DNA of 33,995 nt, from contig NZ_BFBX01000001.1 in the NCBI RefSeq assembly GCF_003851045.1, positions 2,733 through 36,727 on the forward strand, in the 5' to 3' direction. The notes under the pieces were generated by a model, which was not told the DNA's origin, searched no databases, and saw nothing but the letters and a program-made list of their open reading frames with translations. Numbering within the stretch: the stretch's first letter is position 1; the number at the start of each line of letters is the position of its first letter. The translations under genes and the position numbers were made by a program. This DNA comes from Paenibacillus sp. 598K (lineage in GTDB: Bacteria; Bacillota; Bacilli; Paenibacillales; Paenibacillaceae). This document shows, piece after piece, positions 1 through 8,996 of the stretch.

Positions 1-2844
1 GAATCGCCGCCTCCCTATCTGCAGGTAATGGAGGAGCTGCTGGCCTCGCCGGGCATTGGCGTGCCCGAGGCGGCTCCAGTCGCAATCAGCGAACGTCGGG
101 ACGCGCGAGCGGCGGCCATCGAGATCGCGGCAGCCAGCTATGCGGCTGCCACGGATGATGCCGAGGTATCCGTCCGTGAGGATGCGGCAGCAGGCAAGCC
201 GGTATTGGTGTGGGGCAACAGCTCTGGCAGTGTGGAATGGAGATTCGCGATAGAACAGGCGGGTTTCTACGAGATTTGGCTGGACTACCTGCCCACTGCG
301 GAGGGGTACAACACGATTATCAGGGGCGTCGCCATCGATGGCGACTATCCGTATGCCGAGTCAGAGCGGCTGGAGCTGTCACGATATTGGATGGATTCGC
401 GATACCCGTACAATAAGGACACCCTGGGCAATGAAGTGCGGGCGGCTCAGGTAGAGGAAGCCGGCTGGCGTACGCAAGCGCTGGCGAACTATGAGGCATC
501 ACCGTCTCCACTGCGGTTCTACCTGACGGCAGGCGAGCATCGTCTGCGCCTCGATGGCGTACAGCAGCCAGTTACCCTAGGCGCCATCGCCATCGTACCG
601 GCTGCAGAGCTGCCCGCCTATGCGGATTATGTGCGAGAAGCTGCTCCTGCCGAAGCGGCAGCACAGCCGACAGCCATTGTGGTGGAGGGTGAGGCATTCC
701 GCTACAAGTCCCAGGTCGGCATTCAGAAGCAGGCGCTGCAGGAAGCCGAGGTAACGCCGGATGGCGCAGGGCGGATCGCTTATAATGCGATGGGCGGCGA
801 CCGCTGGCAGAACGCCGGACAATGGTTGGAATGGGAGGTTGAGGTGCCCGAGGATGGCTGGTATGAGCTGGATATGAAATATAAGCAAAGCTACATCGGC
901 GGGGCGAATGTGTATCGTACGCTCTATATCGACGGTTATATTCCGTTCCGGGAAGCAGCCTCGTACAAATTCCCTTACAGCCGCGGCTTTGCCGTGCACA
1001 CGCTGCAGGATGGTAACGGACAGCCGTATCGCTTCTATCTGGAGGCAGGCATAAGGCAACTGCGCCTGGTCGCCGACGCATCGCCGGTGCGACGTGCTGT
1101 GCTCGCCTTGCATGAGATGCTGGCCGAGCTGCGCAAGCTCGATAACGATATCCGTGTTCTGACAGGCGATTACGGCAAGTATGGTGGCGGGAATGCCGAT
1201 ACGAACCGGACCTGGGAGCTGGAGCGGTACATGCCTGATATCCATAGCCGAATGCAGCATGCCATGGATGGCTTGCGACTTATTACCGACTATCTGGAGG
1301 GATTGAATCAGTCGGAGACCGACTTGACCACATCCATTAAGCTGTCGCTCGTGACGCTTGAGGATATGCTGGCCAATGTCGAGAAGCTCCCGAATCGGCT
1401 CAGCGAGCTGGCGGCGATTCAGAGCAGCATCGGCACATGGATATCCACTGCAGATACGCAGCCGCTGCTGATCGACAGCCTCGCCTTGCGTACGCCGGAT
1501 ACAGCAACTCCGCTACGAACGGCCGGCGCACTGCAGCGATGGGGCCATGCGGCACTGAGCCTGGCGCGCAGCTTCGTGCAGCCTTATACAGCAGAGCCGT
1601 TGGAAGGCGAGAAGGCGATCACCGTATGGGTGCAGCGAGGCCGCGATTATGTCGATTTATTGCAGGAGCTGATTACGCAGGATTTTACGCCTCGTACCGG
1701 CATTCATGTCAATATTAGTCTCATGCCGAATCCGAATGTGCTGATACTTGGCAATGCCGCCGGCAACCAGCCGGATGCGGCGCTTGGCATCGCTATGGAA
1801 TCGCCTGTTGACTTTGCGATGCGCGGTGCGGCGGCGGACCTCTCGAAGCTGAAGGGCTACAGTGAAATCCAGACTCGCTTCCATCCCGGCATGATGCGGA
1901 CCTACCAATACGGCGGCGGGACATACGGTCTGCCTGAGCTTCAGAATTTCCTGGTGTTCTTCTATCGGACCGATCTGTTCCGGCAATACGGGCTTGAACC
2001 GCCGGATACGTGGGAGGATGTCTACAAGCTGCTTCCGACCCTGCAGGAGAATGGCAAGACGCTGTATTACCCCGCCAAGGAGTTCGCGCCCTTCTTCTAT
2101 CAGGCGGGTGTTGATTTCTACGCTGCCGACGGGATGTCGACCAGGCTTGGTGAGGAAGCGGCAGTTGCCCCGTTCGAGCAATGGCTGCAGTTGTTCAGGC
2201 GTTACTATCTGCCGCTGGAGGTGCCGGCGTTCTTCAACCACTTCCGATTCGGAGATATCCCGGCTGGCATTGCTGATTTCAGCACCTATATCCAGTTGGT
2301 CGCGGCTGCGCCGGATATTGCCGGTCACTGGGCGATTGCGCCGCTGCCGGGGACCCGCCAGCGCAATGGCGAGGTCGCGCGTTGGGCGCAGCAGCCTTCT
2401 ACGGCAGCGATGATTATGGCTAACAGCAGCAAGCAGGACGAGGCCTGGCAGTTCCTGGACTGGTGGACATCAACAGAGACCCAGCTGCGTTATGCCGATC
2501 AGATCGAGTCTTTCCTCGGCGTGGAGTATCGCTGGAACTCGGCTAATCTGGAGGCGTTCGGACAATCCTGGTGGCCGCAGGAGCATCTGACGGCGATTAA
2601 GGAGCAGCTACGGTGGACCAAAAACATTCCGCTGGTGCCCGGTTACTATTATCTGGGTCGCGAGATGGATTTCGCCTGGAACCGCGTGCTGCTTGACGGG
2701 ATGCCGGAGAAGGAAGCGTTGGAGAAGGCTGCATTGTCCATGCGGCGCGAGATGCAGCGCAAGCAAGAGGAGTTCGGGCTGGGCGCTGATGATGATTTGC
2801 GGCTGCCGCAGATCGACCAGCCTTTCGAATGGGGAAGCGAGTGA
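1..2844 (+). CDS. Sugar ABC transporter solute-binding protein with N-terminal carbohydrate-binding-like domains (5' end outside window)
   Basis: The reading frame is open from base 1, so the ATG at 28 is probably internal and the export signal lies upstream of the window. Numbering from that ATG, two beta-rich modules of similar style occupy about 45-190 and 214-360. Each has a GQWLEWEV-like strand, a short 'YIDG' or 'AIDG' segment and a final 'FYLxAGxxxLRL' strand, as in CBM-like sandwiches. A mostly helical stretch follows (about 365-480), then a family 1 solute-binding domain from about 530 to the end, starting at 'ITVWVQRG' and carrying a typical 'GLPELQNFLVFFYRTDLF' segment. The protein should sit outside the membrane and hand oligosaccharides to the two permeases that follow. 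Its stop overlaps the next start (TGATG), which suggests translational coupling. At more than 938 residues it is about twice the usual binding-protein length. The domain assignment of the N-terminal half is by appearance only. Confidence 0.85.
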   Translation, partial: ESPPPYLQVMEELLASPGIGVPEAAPVAISERRDARAAAIEIAAASYAAATDDAEVSVREDAAAGKPVLVWGNSSGSVEWRFAIEQAGFYEIWLDYLPTAEGYNTIIRGVAIDGDYPYAESERLELSRYWMDSRYPYNKDTLGNEVRAAQVEEAGWRTQALANYEASPSPLRFYLTAGEHRLRLDGVQQPVTLGAIAIVPAAELPAYADYVREAAPAEAAAQPTAIVVEGEAFRYKSQVGIQKQALQEAEVTPDGAGRIAYNAMGGDRWQNAGQWLEWEVEVPEDGWYELDMKYKQSYIGGANVYRTLYIDGYIPFREAASYKFPYSRGFAVHTLQDGNGQPYRFYLEAGIRQLRLVADASPVRRAVLALHEMLAELRKLDNDIRVLTGDYGKYGGGNADTNRTWELERYMPDIHSRMQHAMDGLRLITDYLEGLNQSETDLTTSIKLSLVTLEDMLANVEKLPNRLSELAAIQSSIGTWISTADTQPLLIDSLALRTPDTATPLRTAGALQRWGHAALSLARSFVQPYTAEPLEGEKAITVWVQRGRDYVDLLQELITQDFTPRTGIHVNISLMPNPNVLILGNAAGNQPDAALGIAMESPVDFAMRGAAADLSKLKGYSEIQTRFHPGMMRTYQYGGGTYGLPELQNFLVFFYRTDLFRQYGLEPPDTWEDVYKLLPTLQENGKTLYYPAKEFAPFFYQAGVDFYAADGMSTRLGEEAAVAPFEQWLQLFRRYYLPLEVPAFFNHFRFGDIPAGIADFSTYIQLVAAAPDIAGHWAIAPLPGTRQRNGEVARWAQQPSTAAMIMANSSKQDEAWQFLDWWTSTETQLRYADQIESFLGVEYRWNSANLEAFGQSWWPQEHLTAIKEQLRWTKNIPLVPGYYYLGREMDFAWNRVLLDGMPEKEALEKAALSMRREMQRKQEEFGLGADDDLRLPQIDQPFEWGSE

Positions 2845-3785
2845 TGAGCTTGATAGGGAAAATAACCCGAGGCATGGGCCGCCTGGCAGCCGACTGCTGG
2901 CATAACAGAACCGCTTATCTGTTTCTGGCGCCCTTCCTGGCGGTATTCATCATTTTTATTGTCGTCCCGGTCATCATGGCAGGTTTGCTGAGCTTTACCA
3001 GCTTTAACGGTTTTCAATTTCCTACCTTTGTCGGATTCAAGAATTATATTGCTCTCTTGTCGCAGGATCTGATCTTCCTGCAGTATGCCTTGCCGAATAC
3101 GCTGAAATTCGCTTTGCTCGTTGGCCCAGGGGGATATGTCTTGTCCTTCCTGTTCGCCTGGCTGATCTATCAGCTTCCCAAGAAGGTGAGGGACGGGTAT
3201 ACGCTGGCCTTCTACGCGCCGTCTCTGGCAGGCGGCGTGGCGCTGGCTGTCGTATGGGCAGCCGCCTTCAGCGGCGACCGCGTCGGCTATCTGAATCATT
3301 TCCTGCTTAACATAGGTATCATCGATAATCCGGTGATATGGCTGCAGGACCCCAGCCATCTGTTGAATGTGATGATTCTGGTCTCGCTCTGGACCAGCTT
3401 CAGCGTTGGTTTCCTGGCGATGCTGGGGGGATTGGCGACCGTTAACCCCGAGCTGTATGATGCGGGCAAGATTGATGGTGTCCGCAGCCGCCTGCAGGAG
3501 GTCTACTACATTACGATTCCGTCTATGAAGCCGCAGATGCTGTTCAGTGCGGTGATGTCGATCGTGACGACGCTCAAGGCCGGGGCAATCTCGACGCAGT
3601 TGACCGGCCAGGCCATCACGCCGCGTTATTCAGGGCATCTCATTATTAATCATGTGGATGACTATGCTTTCTTGCGCTTCGAGTTAGGTTACGCCTCCGC
3701 CATATCGGTCGTTCTGCTGGCGATGTCCTACCTGCTCATGCGTTTCTTCTATAGAATCTTGTCCGCGAAGGGGGAGGGGCAGTGA
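2844..3785 (+). CDS. Sugar ABC transporter permease, MalF type (first importer)
   Basis: Integral membrane subunit of a CUT1-type sugar importer, 313 residues from the chosen start. I chose ATG 2844 because it overlaps the previous stop (TGATG) and has GGGGAAG seven bases upstream; an in-frame ATG at 2829 lies inside the upstream gene and has no such site. TM1 is near residues 20-45 ('TAYLFLAPFLAVFIIFIV') and further hydrophobic segments follow. The EAA-type loop that contacts the ATPase is near residues 203-222 ('ELYDAGKIDGV'), with the expected I-D-G core but Gly for the second Ala. It pairs with the permease that starts four bases before its end. No ATPase gene is linked, as is usual for Firmicutes importers that share an MsmX-like ATPase; that partner is inferred. 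Confidence 0.93.
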   Translation: MSLIGKITRGMGRLAADCWHNRTAYLFLAPFLAVFIIFIVVPVIMAGLLSFTSFNGFQFPTFVGFKNYIALLSQDLIFLQYALPNTLKFALLVGPGGYVLSFLFAWLIYQLPKKVRDGYTLAFYAPSLAGGVALAVVWAAAFSGDRVGYLNHFLLNIGIIDNPVIWLQDPSHLLNVMILVSLWTSFSVGFLAMLGGLATVNPELYDAGKIDGVRSRLQEVYYITIPSMKPQMLFSAVMSIVTTLKAGAISTQLTGQAITPRYSGHLIINHVDDYAFLRFELGYASAISVVLLAMSYLLMRFFYRILSAKGEGQ

Positions 3786-4657
3786 AGCAGTTAACGAGGC
3801 GTTGGCAGCTCATTCGTTCGGCAGGCAAGGGAATGCTCCTGCTCTATGTATTTCTCACGCTGCTTGCCGTGTTTATGATGCTGCCGATTGTTTTTATTTT
3901 TAACCATGCCTTCAAGCCGCTGCATGAGCTGTTCCTGTTCCCGCCGACCTTTCTGGTCAGACAGCCGACCGTACGCAATTTCGAACAGTTGTTGTTGAGC
4001 GCGTCGAGCGATATGGTTCCGTTCAGCCGTTATCTGCTGAACAGCATTCTGGCCGCGGCGGCTACGGTCATCAGCGTGATTCTGATTAGCTCAATGGCAG
4101 CCTACGCGCTGGCGAAGCGGAGTTTCCCGTTCAAGGCGGCGATTATGGCCCTTATTATGGTGTCCCTGATGTTCGCCGCCGAGACAGTTGCCATCCCCAG
4201 GTATCTGATCGTGAGCTTCCTGGGTGTAACCGACACCTACTTCGCGCTAATTCTTCCCCTGCTCGCATCGCCTGTCGCGGTGTTCCTGCTCATTCAATTT
4301 ATGGGTCAAATCCCCAATGAATTGCTGGAAGCTGCGCAGCTTGACGGAGCGCGGGAGTTTCAGATCTTCATGCGTCTGGTGATGCCGCTGGCGATGCCGG
4401 CAGTTACGACAGTAGCTATTATAACGTTTCAGGCTGCATGGGGGGATGTGGAGGGATCGACCTTGTTCATCCATAAGGAGCAGCTCAAGACATTGCCTTA
4501 TTACGTCACGACCTTGATTACAGGGATGGCGAATAGTGTGGCCGGCCAGAACATTGCGGCTGCGGCAGGACTGCTGATGTTCCTGCCGACGTTCCTGATG
4601 TTCATCTTATTCCAGAGCAAGGTCAATGAAACCATGGTCCATTCCGGTGTGAAATAG
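3782..4657 (+). CDS. Sugar ABC transporter permease, MalG type (first importer)
   Basis: Second membrane subunit of the first importer, 291 residues. It starts at a GTG overlapping the TGA of the preceding permease, and GGGGAGGGG lies just upstream, so the two are probably translated in a coupled way at near-equal amounts. TM1 is near residues 18-40 ('LLLYVFLTLLAVFMMLPIVF'), followed by the extracytoplasmic segment typical of this family ('NHAFKPLHELFLFPPTFL'). The EAA loop near residue 180 reads 'ELLEAAQLDGA', a good match to the consensus. The C-terminus ends with 'FQSKVNETMVHSGVK', close to the usual MalG-family tail. Together with the protein at 2844 it would form the translocation channel for the sugar captured by the fused binding protein. 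Confidence 0.94.
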   Translation: MKQLTRRWQLIRSAGKGMLLLYVFLTLLAVFMMLPIVFIFNHAFKPLHELFLFPPTFLVRQPTVRNFEQLLLSASSDMVPFSRYLLNSILAAAATVISVILISSMAAYALAKRSFPFKAAIMALIMVSLMFAAETVAIPRYLIVSFLGVTDTYFALILPLLASPVAVFLLIQFMGQIPNELLEAAQLDGAREFQIFMRLVMPLAMPAVTTVAIITFQAAWGDVEGSTLFIHKEQLKTLPYYVTTLITGMANSVAGQNIAAAAGLLMFLPTFLMFILFQSKVNETMVHSGVK

Positions 4658-4681
4658 GCAGCGTTGCAACTCTGAATTCTA

Positions 4682-6712
4682 ATGCGAATGGGGATCGTGA
4701 TGGTGAGAGCGACAATAAAAATAATGTTATGCCTGCTGCTTGCCGCAGCGCTCTGCCCTGCCGCCCTGGCTCTGGCCGATGCGCCCTATATAACGACTTA
4801 TGTGGATGGCGAAGGGCGACGTGTGGTTATACAGCCGATCTATGTTCCCGGCAGTTTTATCGAGCAGTCATTCGTGGAGCCGGTGGATGTCTTCGTCACG
4901 GGCGTGGACCATGTCTTCGTCGTCGACCGCAAGGGCAATGCGGTCCACGAGTTCAATGCCCGGTATGAGCCGGTTCGCGTATATGGCACGGCAGAAGGGG
5001 AGGGGCAACTATCCGCACCGGAAGGGGTATTCGTGAGTGCTGCCGGAGAGGTCTACGTAGCGGATAGCGGCAACAGCCGGATTGCGGTATTCACACCGGA
5101 GGGTGAGCTGGCGCGGCAGTATGTCAAGCCTGAGGCTGCGGGACTGGACAGCAGCTATATCTTTGCGCCCAGCAAGCTGGCTGTGGATAACCGCGGGGTG
5201 ATGTATATCGCGGTCAAGGGCTCCGGCCTGGGCTTGCTGCGCATGGGGCAGGACGGAGCATTTCGCGGTTTCTTCGGGGCCAACAAGGCGAATCCCTCCT
5301 TGCTTAACTGGATGAAGCGACTGATCCTGAATCAGGAGCAGCTTGATAAGGAAGTGGCCAACAAGCCCCGGCCAATTATGAATGTCGGGCTGGACAATTA
5401 CGGGTTTCTGTTGACCGTCAGTCAGGGGCAGGACAGGAGCGGCAATCTTCGCCAGCTCAATGCTGGAGGCGTCGATCTGCTGGGCAGCCGCTCGCTGCTG
5501 TTCAGCGATATGCTCGCGGATGCGGCGATTGACCGGGCGGGGTTCCTGTACGGGGTTGAACAGCAGCAGGGCCGACTTGTCGTCTACAGTCCTGCAGGGG
5601 AGGCGCTCTTCGCCTTTGGCGGGCTGCAGACGTCAGCCCAGGAGAAGGGCAGATTCATCTATCCGACCAGCCTGGGTGTGAACAGCCGCGATGAGCTGAT
5701 CGTTGCCGATAGCGGTATGGGGACGGTTCAGTTCTTCAGCCGCACAAGCTTCGGAGAATCGGCGCTGAAGGCGGCGAGCATGTATTACAAAGGAAGGTAT
5801 GCCGAGAGTCGTGCCTATTGGGAAACACTCGCAACAGCGAACGAGATGTTCGACCTGACGTATCAAGGTCTGGGCAAGCTGGCACTGATGGATGGGCAAT
5901 ACAGCTTGGCAATGGACCACTTCCGCCAGGCGAAGGATGTGAAGGGTTACTCCGAGGCGTTCTGGAATGTCCGGCTGGACTGGATGCGCAGCTATGCGGT
6001 TGCCGCCGGACTGGCAGCGGCAGTGGCACTGATTGCCTGGCGACTGCTGTCCCGGCGCACCGTTGCAGTACTGGGTAGGCTGCCCTGGCCACCGGGCATC
6101 TCCCGCTATGGACGTGAGCTGGGCGAGGCGTTGCGTATCTGGTATAAGCCCTATGATGGCTATTATCGGCTCAAGGAGCGGCGCGTGCCCTACGCGGTTC
6201 TGCTTACCATCGTGCTGCTGGCGATCATGGCGCGGCTGTTCCATTCCTATGGAACCGGGTTTCTGTTCGACACCACTGAGCCGGGCAAGAAGAATGCCTG
6301 GATGGAGCTGGGCATTATCCTTGTTCCGTGGCTGTCCTGGGTTGCGGCCAGCTATCTCGTCTGCAGCGTGCGGGGCGGGGAAGGAAGATTCCGCGAGGTG
6401 GTGCAGGGCTGTGCTTACGCGCTGATTCCGTATATCGCCTTTACGGTCATCCTTGTGCCGCTGTCCAATCTCGTTGTGCTGGAAGAGAGCATTGTCTATA
6501 CGGCGCTGTTTCAAATCATGCTGATTGTAGTTGCGGCCCACTTTTTTATTATGCTGCAAGTTATCCATAACTTTGATTTTATCGAAGCCTTGAAGAATGC
6601 GGCCTTATCCTTGTTCACGGTCTTCCTGTTGTGGTTCTTTCTTACCATTGTTGGCGGACTGACATTTAATCTATATGACTTTTTCTATCAGATTTACAGG
6701 GAGGTCACTTGA
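4682..6712 (+). CDS. NHL-repeat beta-propeller protein with C-terminal Yip1-like membrane domain
   Basis: Secretory signal at residues 1-33 (hydrophobic core 'IMLCLLLAAALCPAALAL'). Residues about 55-370 form an NHL/gluconolactonase-like propeller with repeats such as 'APEGVFVSAAGEVYVADSGNSRIAVF' split into similar blades, including 'TSLGVNSRDELIVADSG'. A short helical TPR-like stretch (about 375-430, 'YYKGRYAESRAYWETLA') is followed by a transmembrane helix (438-457) and a Yip1-like domain (about 475-676) with roughly five hydrophobic segments. The propeller should be outside and the C-terminus in the membrane. The role is unknown; context places it with the transporters. The start is uncertain: no clear Shine-Dalgarno precedes ATG 4682, while ATG 4700 has GGGGA five bases upstream and leaves a compact signal peptide. 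The gene ends one base before the next start, ATG 6714. Confidence 0.82.
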   Translation: MRMGIVMVRATIKIMLCLLLAAALCPAALALADAPYITTYVDGEGRRVVIQPIYVPGSFIEQSFVEPVDVFVTGVDHVFVVDRKGNAVHEFNARYEPVRVYGTAEGEGQLSAPEGVFVSAAGEVYVADSGNSRIAVFTPEGELARQYVKPEAAGLDSSYIFAPSKLAVDNRGVMYIAVKGSGLGLLRMGQDGAFRGFFGANKANPSLLNWMKRLILNQEQLDKEVANKPRPIMNVGLDNYGFLLTVSQGQDRSGNLRQLNAGGVDLLGSRSLLFSDMLADAAIDRAGFLYGVEQQQGRLVVYSPAGEALFAFGGLQTSAQEKGRFIYPTSLGVNSRDELIVADSGMGTVQFFSRTSFGESALKAASMYYKGRYAESRAYWETLATANEMFDLTYQGLGKLALMDGQYSLAMDHFRQAKDVKGYSEAFWNVRLDWMRSYAVAAGLAAAVALIAWRLLSRRTVAVLGRLPWPPGISRYGRELGEALRIWYKPYDGYYRLKERRVPYAVLLTIVLLAIMARLFHSYGTGFLFDTTEPGKKNAWMELGIILVPWLSWVAASYLVCSVRGGEGRFREVVQGCAYALIPYIAFTVILVPLSNLVVLEESIVYTALFQIMLIVVAAHFFIMLQVIHNFDFIEALKNAALSLFTVFLLWFFLTIVGGLTFNLYDFFYQIYREVT

Positions 6713-6713
6713 C

Positions 6714-8996
6714 ATGGCGGGTTACTCATGGGGCAGGATGCGCCGCTGGTTATGGCTGGCTTCGCTCGCCATCCTGCTCGCCATCACTACGCTGCTGCTG
6801 ACCGGGCGAGGCGAGCCGAAGCCGGACCCTGTGCTGGCGCTTGTCCCCGCAGTTGCCGGTCAGGCGGCCTATTATGAGGGAGAAGCGGCGTGGGTACCGG
6901 ACGGCAAGGCAGACAGCGAGGGCTACTATCTAGCGCTGGGCAACGAGCAGGCGGCCTTGTGGCTGCATCCGGAGACTACACAATTGAAGCTGGTCAACAA
7001 GCAAAACGGCTATGCATGGCGCAGTAGCCCGGCGGACACGGAGCTGGAGCAGGAGACGGTGAAGGGGCTGCTGCTCGGCAATTTGAAGTCGCCCTTCATC
7101 CTGGAATTCAGTCAGCTCAAGTCGGGCGGCAAATATACGCCTGAGCTGGCCAATGCAACGGATAATCGGCTGGAGACCACGATTACCCGCTATGATGCGG
7201 GCATTCAGGTTACTTATAGCTGGCCGAAGCTGGGTATTCGCTTCGCGATGCAATATGAACTGATGGATGGCGGGCTGAAGGTTACGATTCCCGAGCGTAG
7301 CTTGCGGGAGCAGGGGGATGCCCGCATTATGGCGATCTCTGTGCTGCCGTTCCTCGGCTCGGCTGCAGCGGCAAGTGCAACCGACAGCGATTCAGGAAGC
7401 GATGGACTTAACGGCGACAAGGATGATGGTTATCTGTTCATTCCGGAAGGCCCCGGCGGATTGATCCGCTTCGAGGCGGAAAGACTCGTCGTCGGGCAAG
7501 GCTTCAGCAAGCGGGTATATGGCTCCGAGCCCTCCGGCGGCGCTCGTGCTAATGAATGGGTAACACGCCCGGTCGCTTATCCGGTATTTGGTGTCAGGCA
7601 TGGAGCAGATGCCTATCTGGCGATCATTCGCGACGGCGCGTATGAAGCCCGGGTGAAGGCGCTCTCCCCCGGCATGAAGTCCAATCGCTACAGTGTGAAT
7701 GTGGACTTCATCTACCGCGAGGAGTATATGCGGCAGACGAGTCGCATCTCGCCAGCCATTGTTACGCTGCAGGATGGACTCACCGGGGGAGATCGGGTCG
7801 TCGAGTATCGGCTGCTCGCTGGCGATCAGGCGGATTATGCCGGGATGGCAATGCTGTATCAGGCCGATCTGGCGGCTCGGGGCATGCTTGGCGCCAGGCT
7901 GGAGCCTGTCGACGCGATTCCGCTGCATCTGGATATTGTCGGGGGGAGCACCAGAGCAGCCTTCAACAGCCGACAATATATCGCTACCACAACCTACAGT
8001 CAGGCTGAGCAGATGCTGCGCGCGCTTACGGCGCGAGGGGTGAGCAATATAACGGCGTTCTACTCCGGCTGGCAGCGCCAGGCGGGCGAGGATGCTGGCC
8101 GCCGCTATCCGCTTGCGGATCGGCTGGGAGGGGCTGCCGGTGCCCAGGACTTCATCACTGCGGCCCACGAGCTGGGTTATCGAGTGCTGTTCAAGGAGAA
8201 GCTCGTCTGGGCCGGCGACCATGGCTCCCTCTCGCCCAAGCGCGATGCGATATACGGGATGGACCAGGCAGCCTTCTTCGATAAGTGGCTAGAGGCCTAT
8301 ATCCTCCATCCGCTGCGAACGATTGCCCTCGGCATGCAGAGTATGGAGCGACTCGGCCCGCTTGGTGCCGACGGGCTTCATTACGATGCTGTAGGCGAGC
8401 TGAGATATGCCGATTACAAGACAGGACGTGAGCAGTCGCGGGCCCAGGCAGCGGGGTTATACCAGGCCTTGCTCGGGTATACGCAGCAGCAATTGGGGTT
8501 GTCGGCCGTCGATTACGGCTTCGCGGACACGCTGGGGGATGTCAATGCCGTTACCCGGTTGCCTATCGAACCAGGCTCGGATGTGCTGGTAGATGAATAT
8601 GTCCCGTTCTATCCGATGGTTCTGCATGGCTATGTGGCCTATTCGGCCCAGCCGGGCAATCTGCGCAGCCAATTCGCGGAGGAGCAGCTCAAGGCGCTTG
8701 AATATGGCGCTGTGCCAGCCTATTCGCTGGCCTGGTCGTCCGCGCGGGCCTTGAAGGACACGCTGGATGACGAGATCTTCAGCGCCAGGTTCAGCGGCTG
8801 GGAGGATATGGTCGCAGAGGAATACGCCAGGTTCAACGAGCTGGCGGCAACGTATCATCTGCGTATCGTCGACCACCGCAGGCTGGACGATGGCGTATAC
8901 GAGACGGTCTATGAGGACGGGACGCGGACAGTGGCAGACTACAATCGAATGACCTTCAAGACGATGCGCGACGGGGAGGTGCAGTATGGCGGGTAA
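6714..8996 (+). CDS. DUF5696-type membrane-anchored protein, possible glycoside hydrolase
   Basis: 760 residues from ATG 6714, chosen because AGGGAGGT lies eight bases upstream and the in-frame ATG 6675 is buried in the previous gene. Residues 9-30 ('RRWLWLASLAILLAITTLLL') form an uncleaved-looking anchor without a lipobox cysteine, so the bulk should be extracytoplasmic. The first half is beta-rich ('ALWLHPETTQLKLVNKQNGYAWRSS' region, then 'PVFGVRHGADAYLAIIRDG'). The second half reads like a TIM barrel, with strand-like pieces 'VSNITAFYSGW', 'GYRVLFKEKLVW', 'DGLHYDAVG' (Asp 553 and Asp 558) and 'SDVLVDEYVPFYPMVLHG'. This is the layout of GH101/GH36-like enzymes, but I assign no activity. The gene lies between the two transporter halves and overlaps the next permease start by 11 bases. 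The DUF5696 label comes from memory of this gene neighbourhood in Paenibacillaceae. Confidence 0.75.
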   Translation: MAGYSWGRMRRWLWLASLAILLAITTLLLTGRGEPKPDPVLALVPAVAGQAAYYEGEAAWVPDGKADSEGYYLALGNEQAALWLHPETTQLKLVNKQNGYAWRSSPADTELEQETVKGLLLGNLKSPFILEFSQLKSGGKYTPELANATDNRLETTITRYDAGIQVTYSWPKLGIRFAMQYELMDGGLKVTIPERSLREQGDARIMAISVLPFLGSAAAASATDSDSGSDGLNGDKDDGYLFIPEGPGGLIRFEAERLVVGQGFSKRVYGSEPSGGARANEWVTRPVAYPVFGVRHGADAYLAIIRDGAYEARVKALSPGMKSNRYSVNVDFIYREEYMRQTSRISPAIVTLQDGLTGGDRVVEYRLLAGDQADYAGMAMLYQADLAARGMLGARLEPVDAIPLHLDIVGGSTRAAFNSRQYIATTTYSQAEQMLRALTARGVSNITAFYSGWQRQAGEDAGRRYPLADRLGGAAGAQDFITAAHELGYRVLFKEKLVWAGDHGSLSPKRDAIYGMDQAAFFDKWLEAYILHPLRTIALGMQSMERLGPLGADGLHYDAVGELRYADYKTGREQSRAQAAGLYQALLGYTQQQLGLSAVDYGFADTLGDVNAVTRLPIEPGSDVLVDEYVPFYPMVLHGYVAYSAQPGNLRSQFAEEQLKALEYGAVPAYSLAWSSARALKDTLDDEIFSARFSGWEDMVAEEYARFNELAATYHLRIVDHRRLDDGVYETVYEDGTRTVADYNRMTFKTMRDGEVQYGG

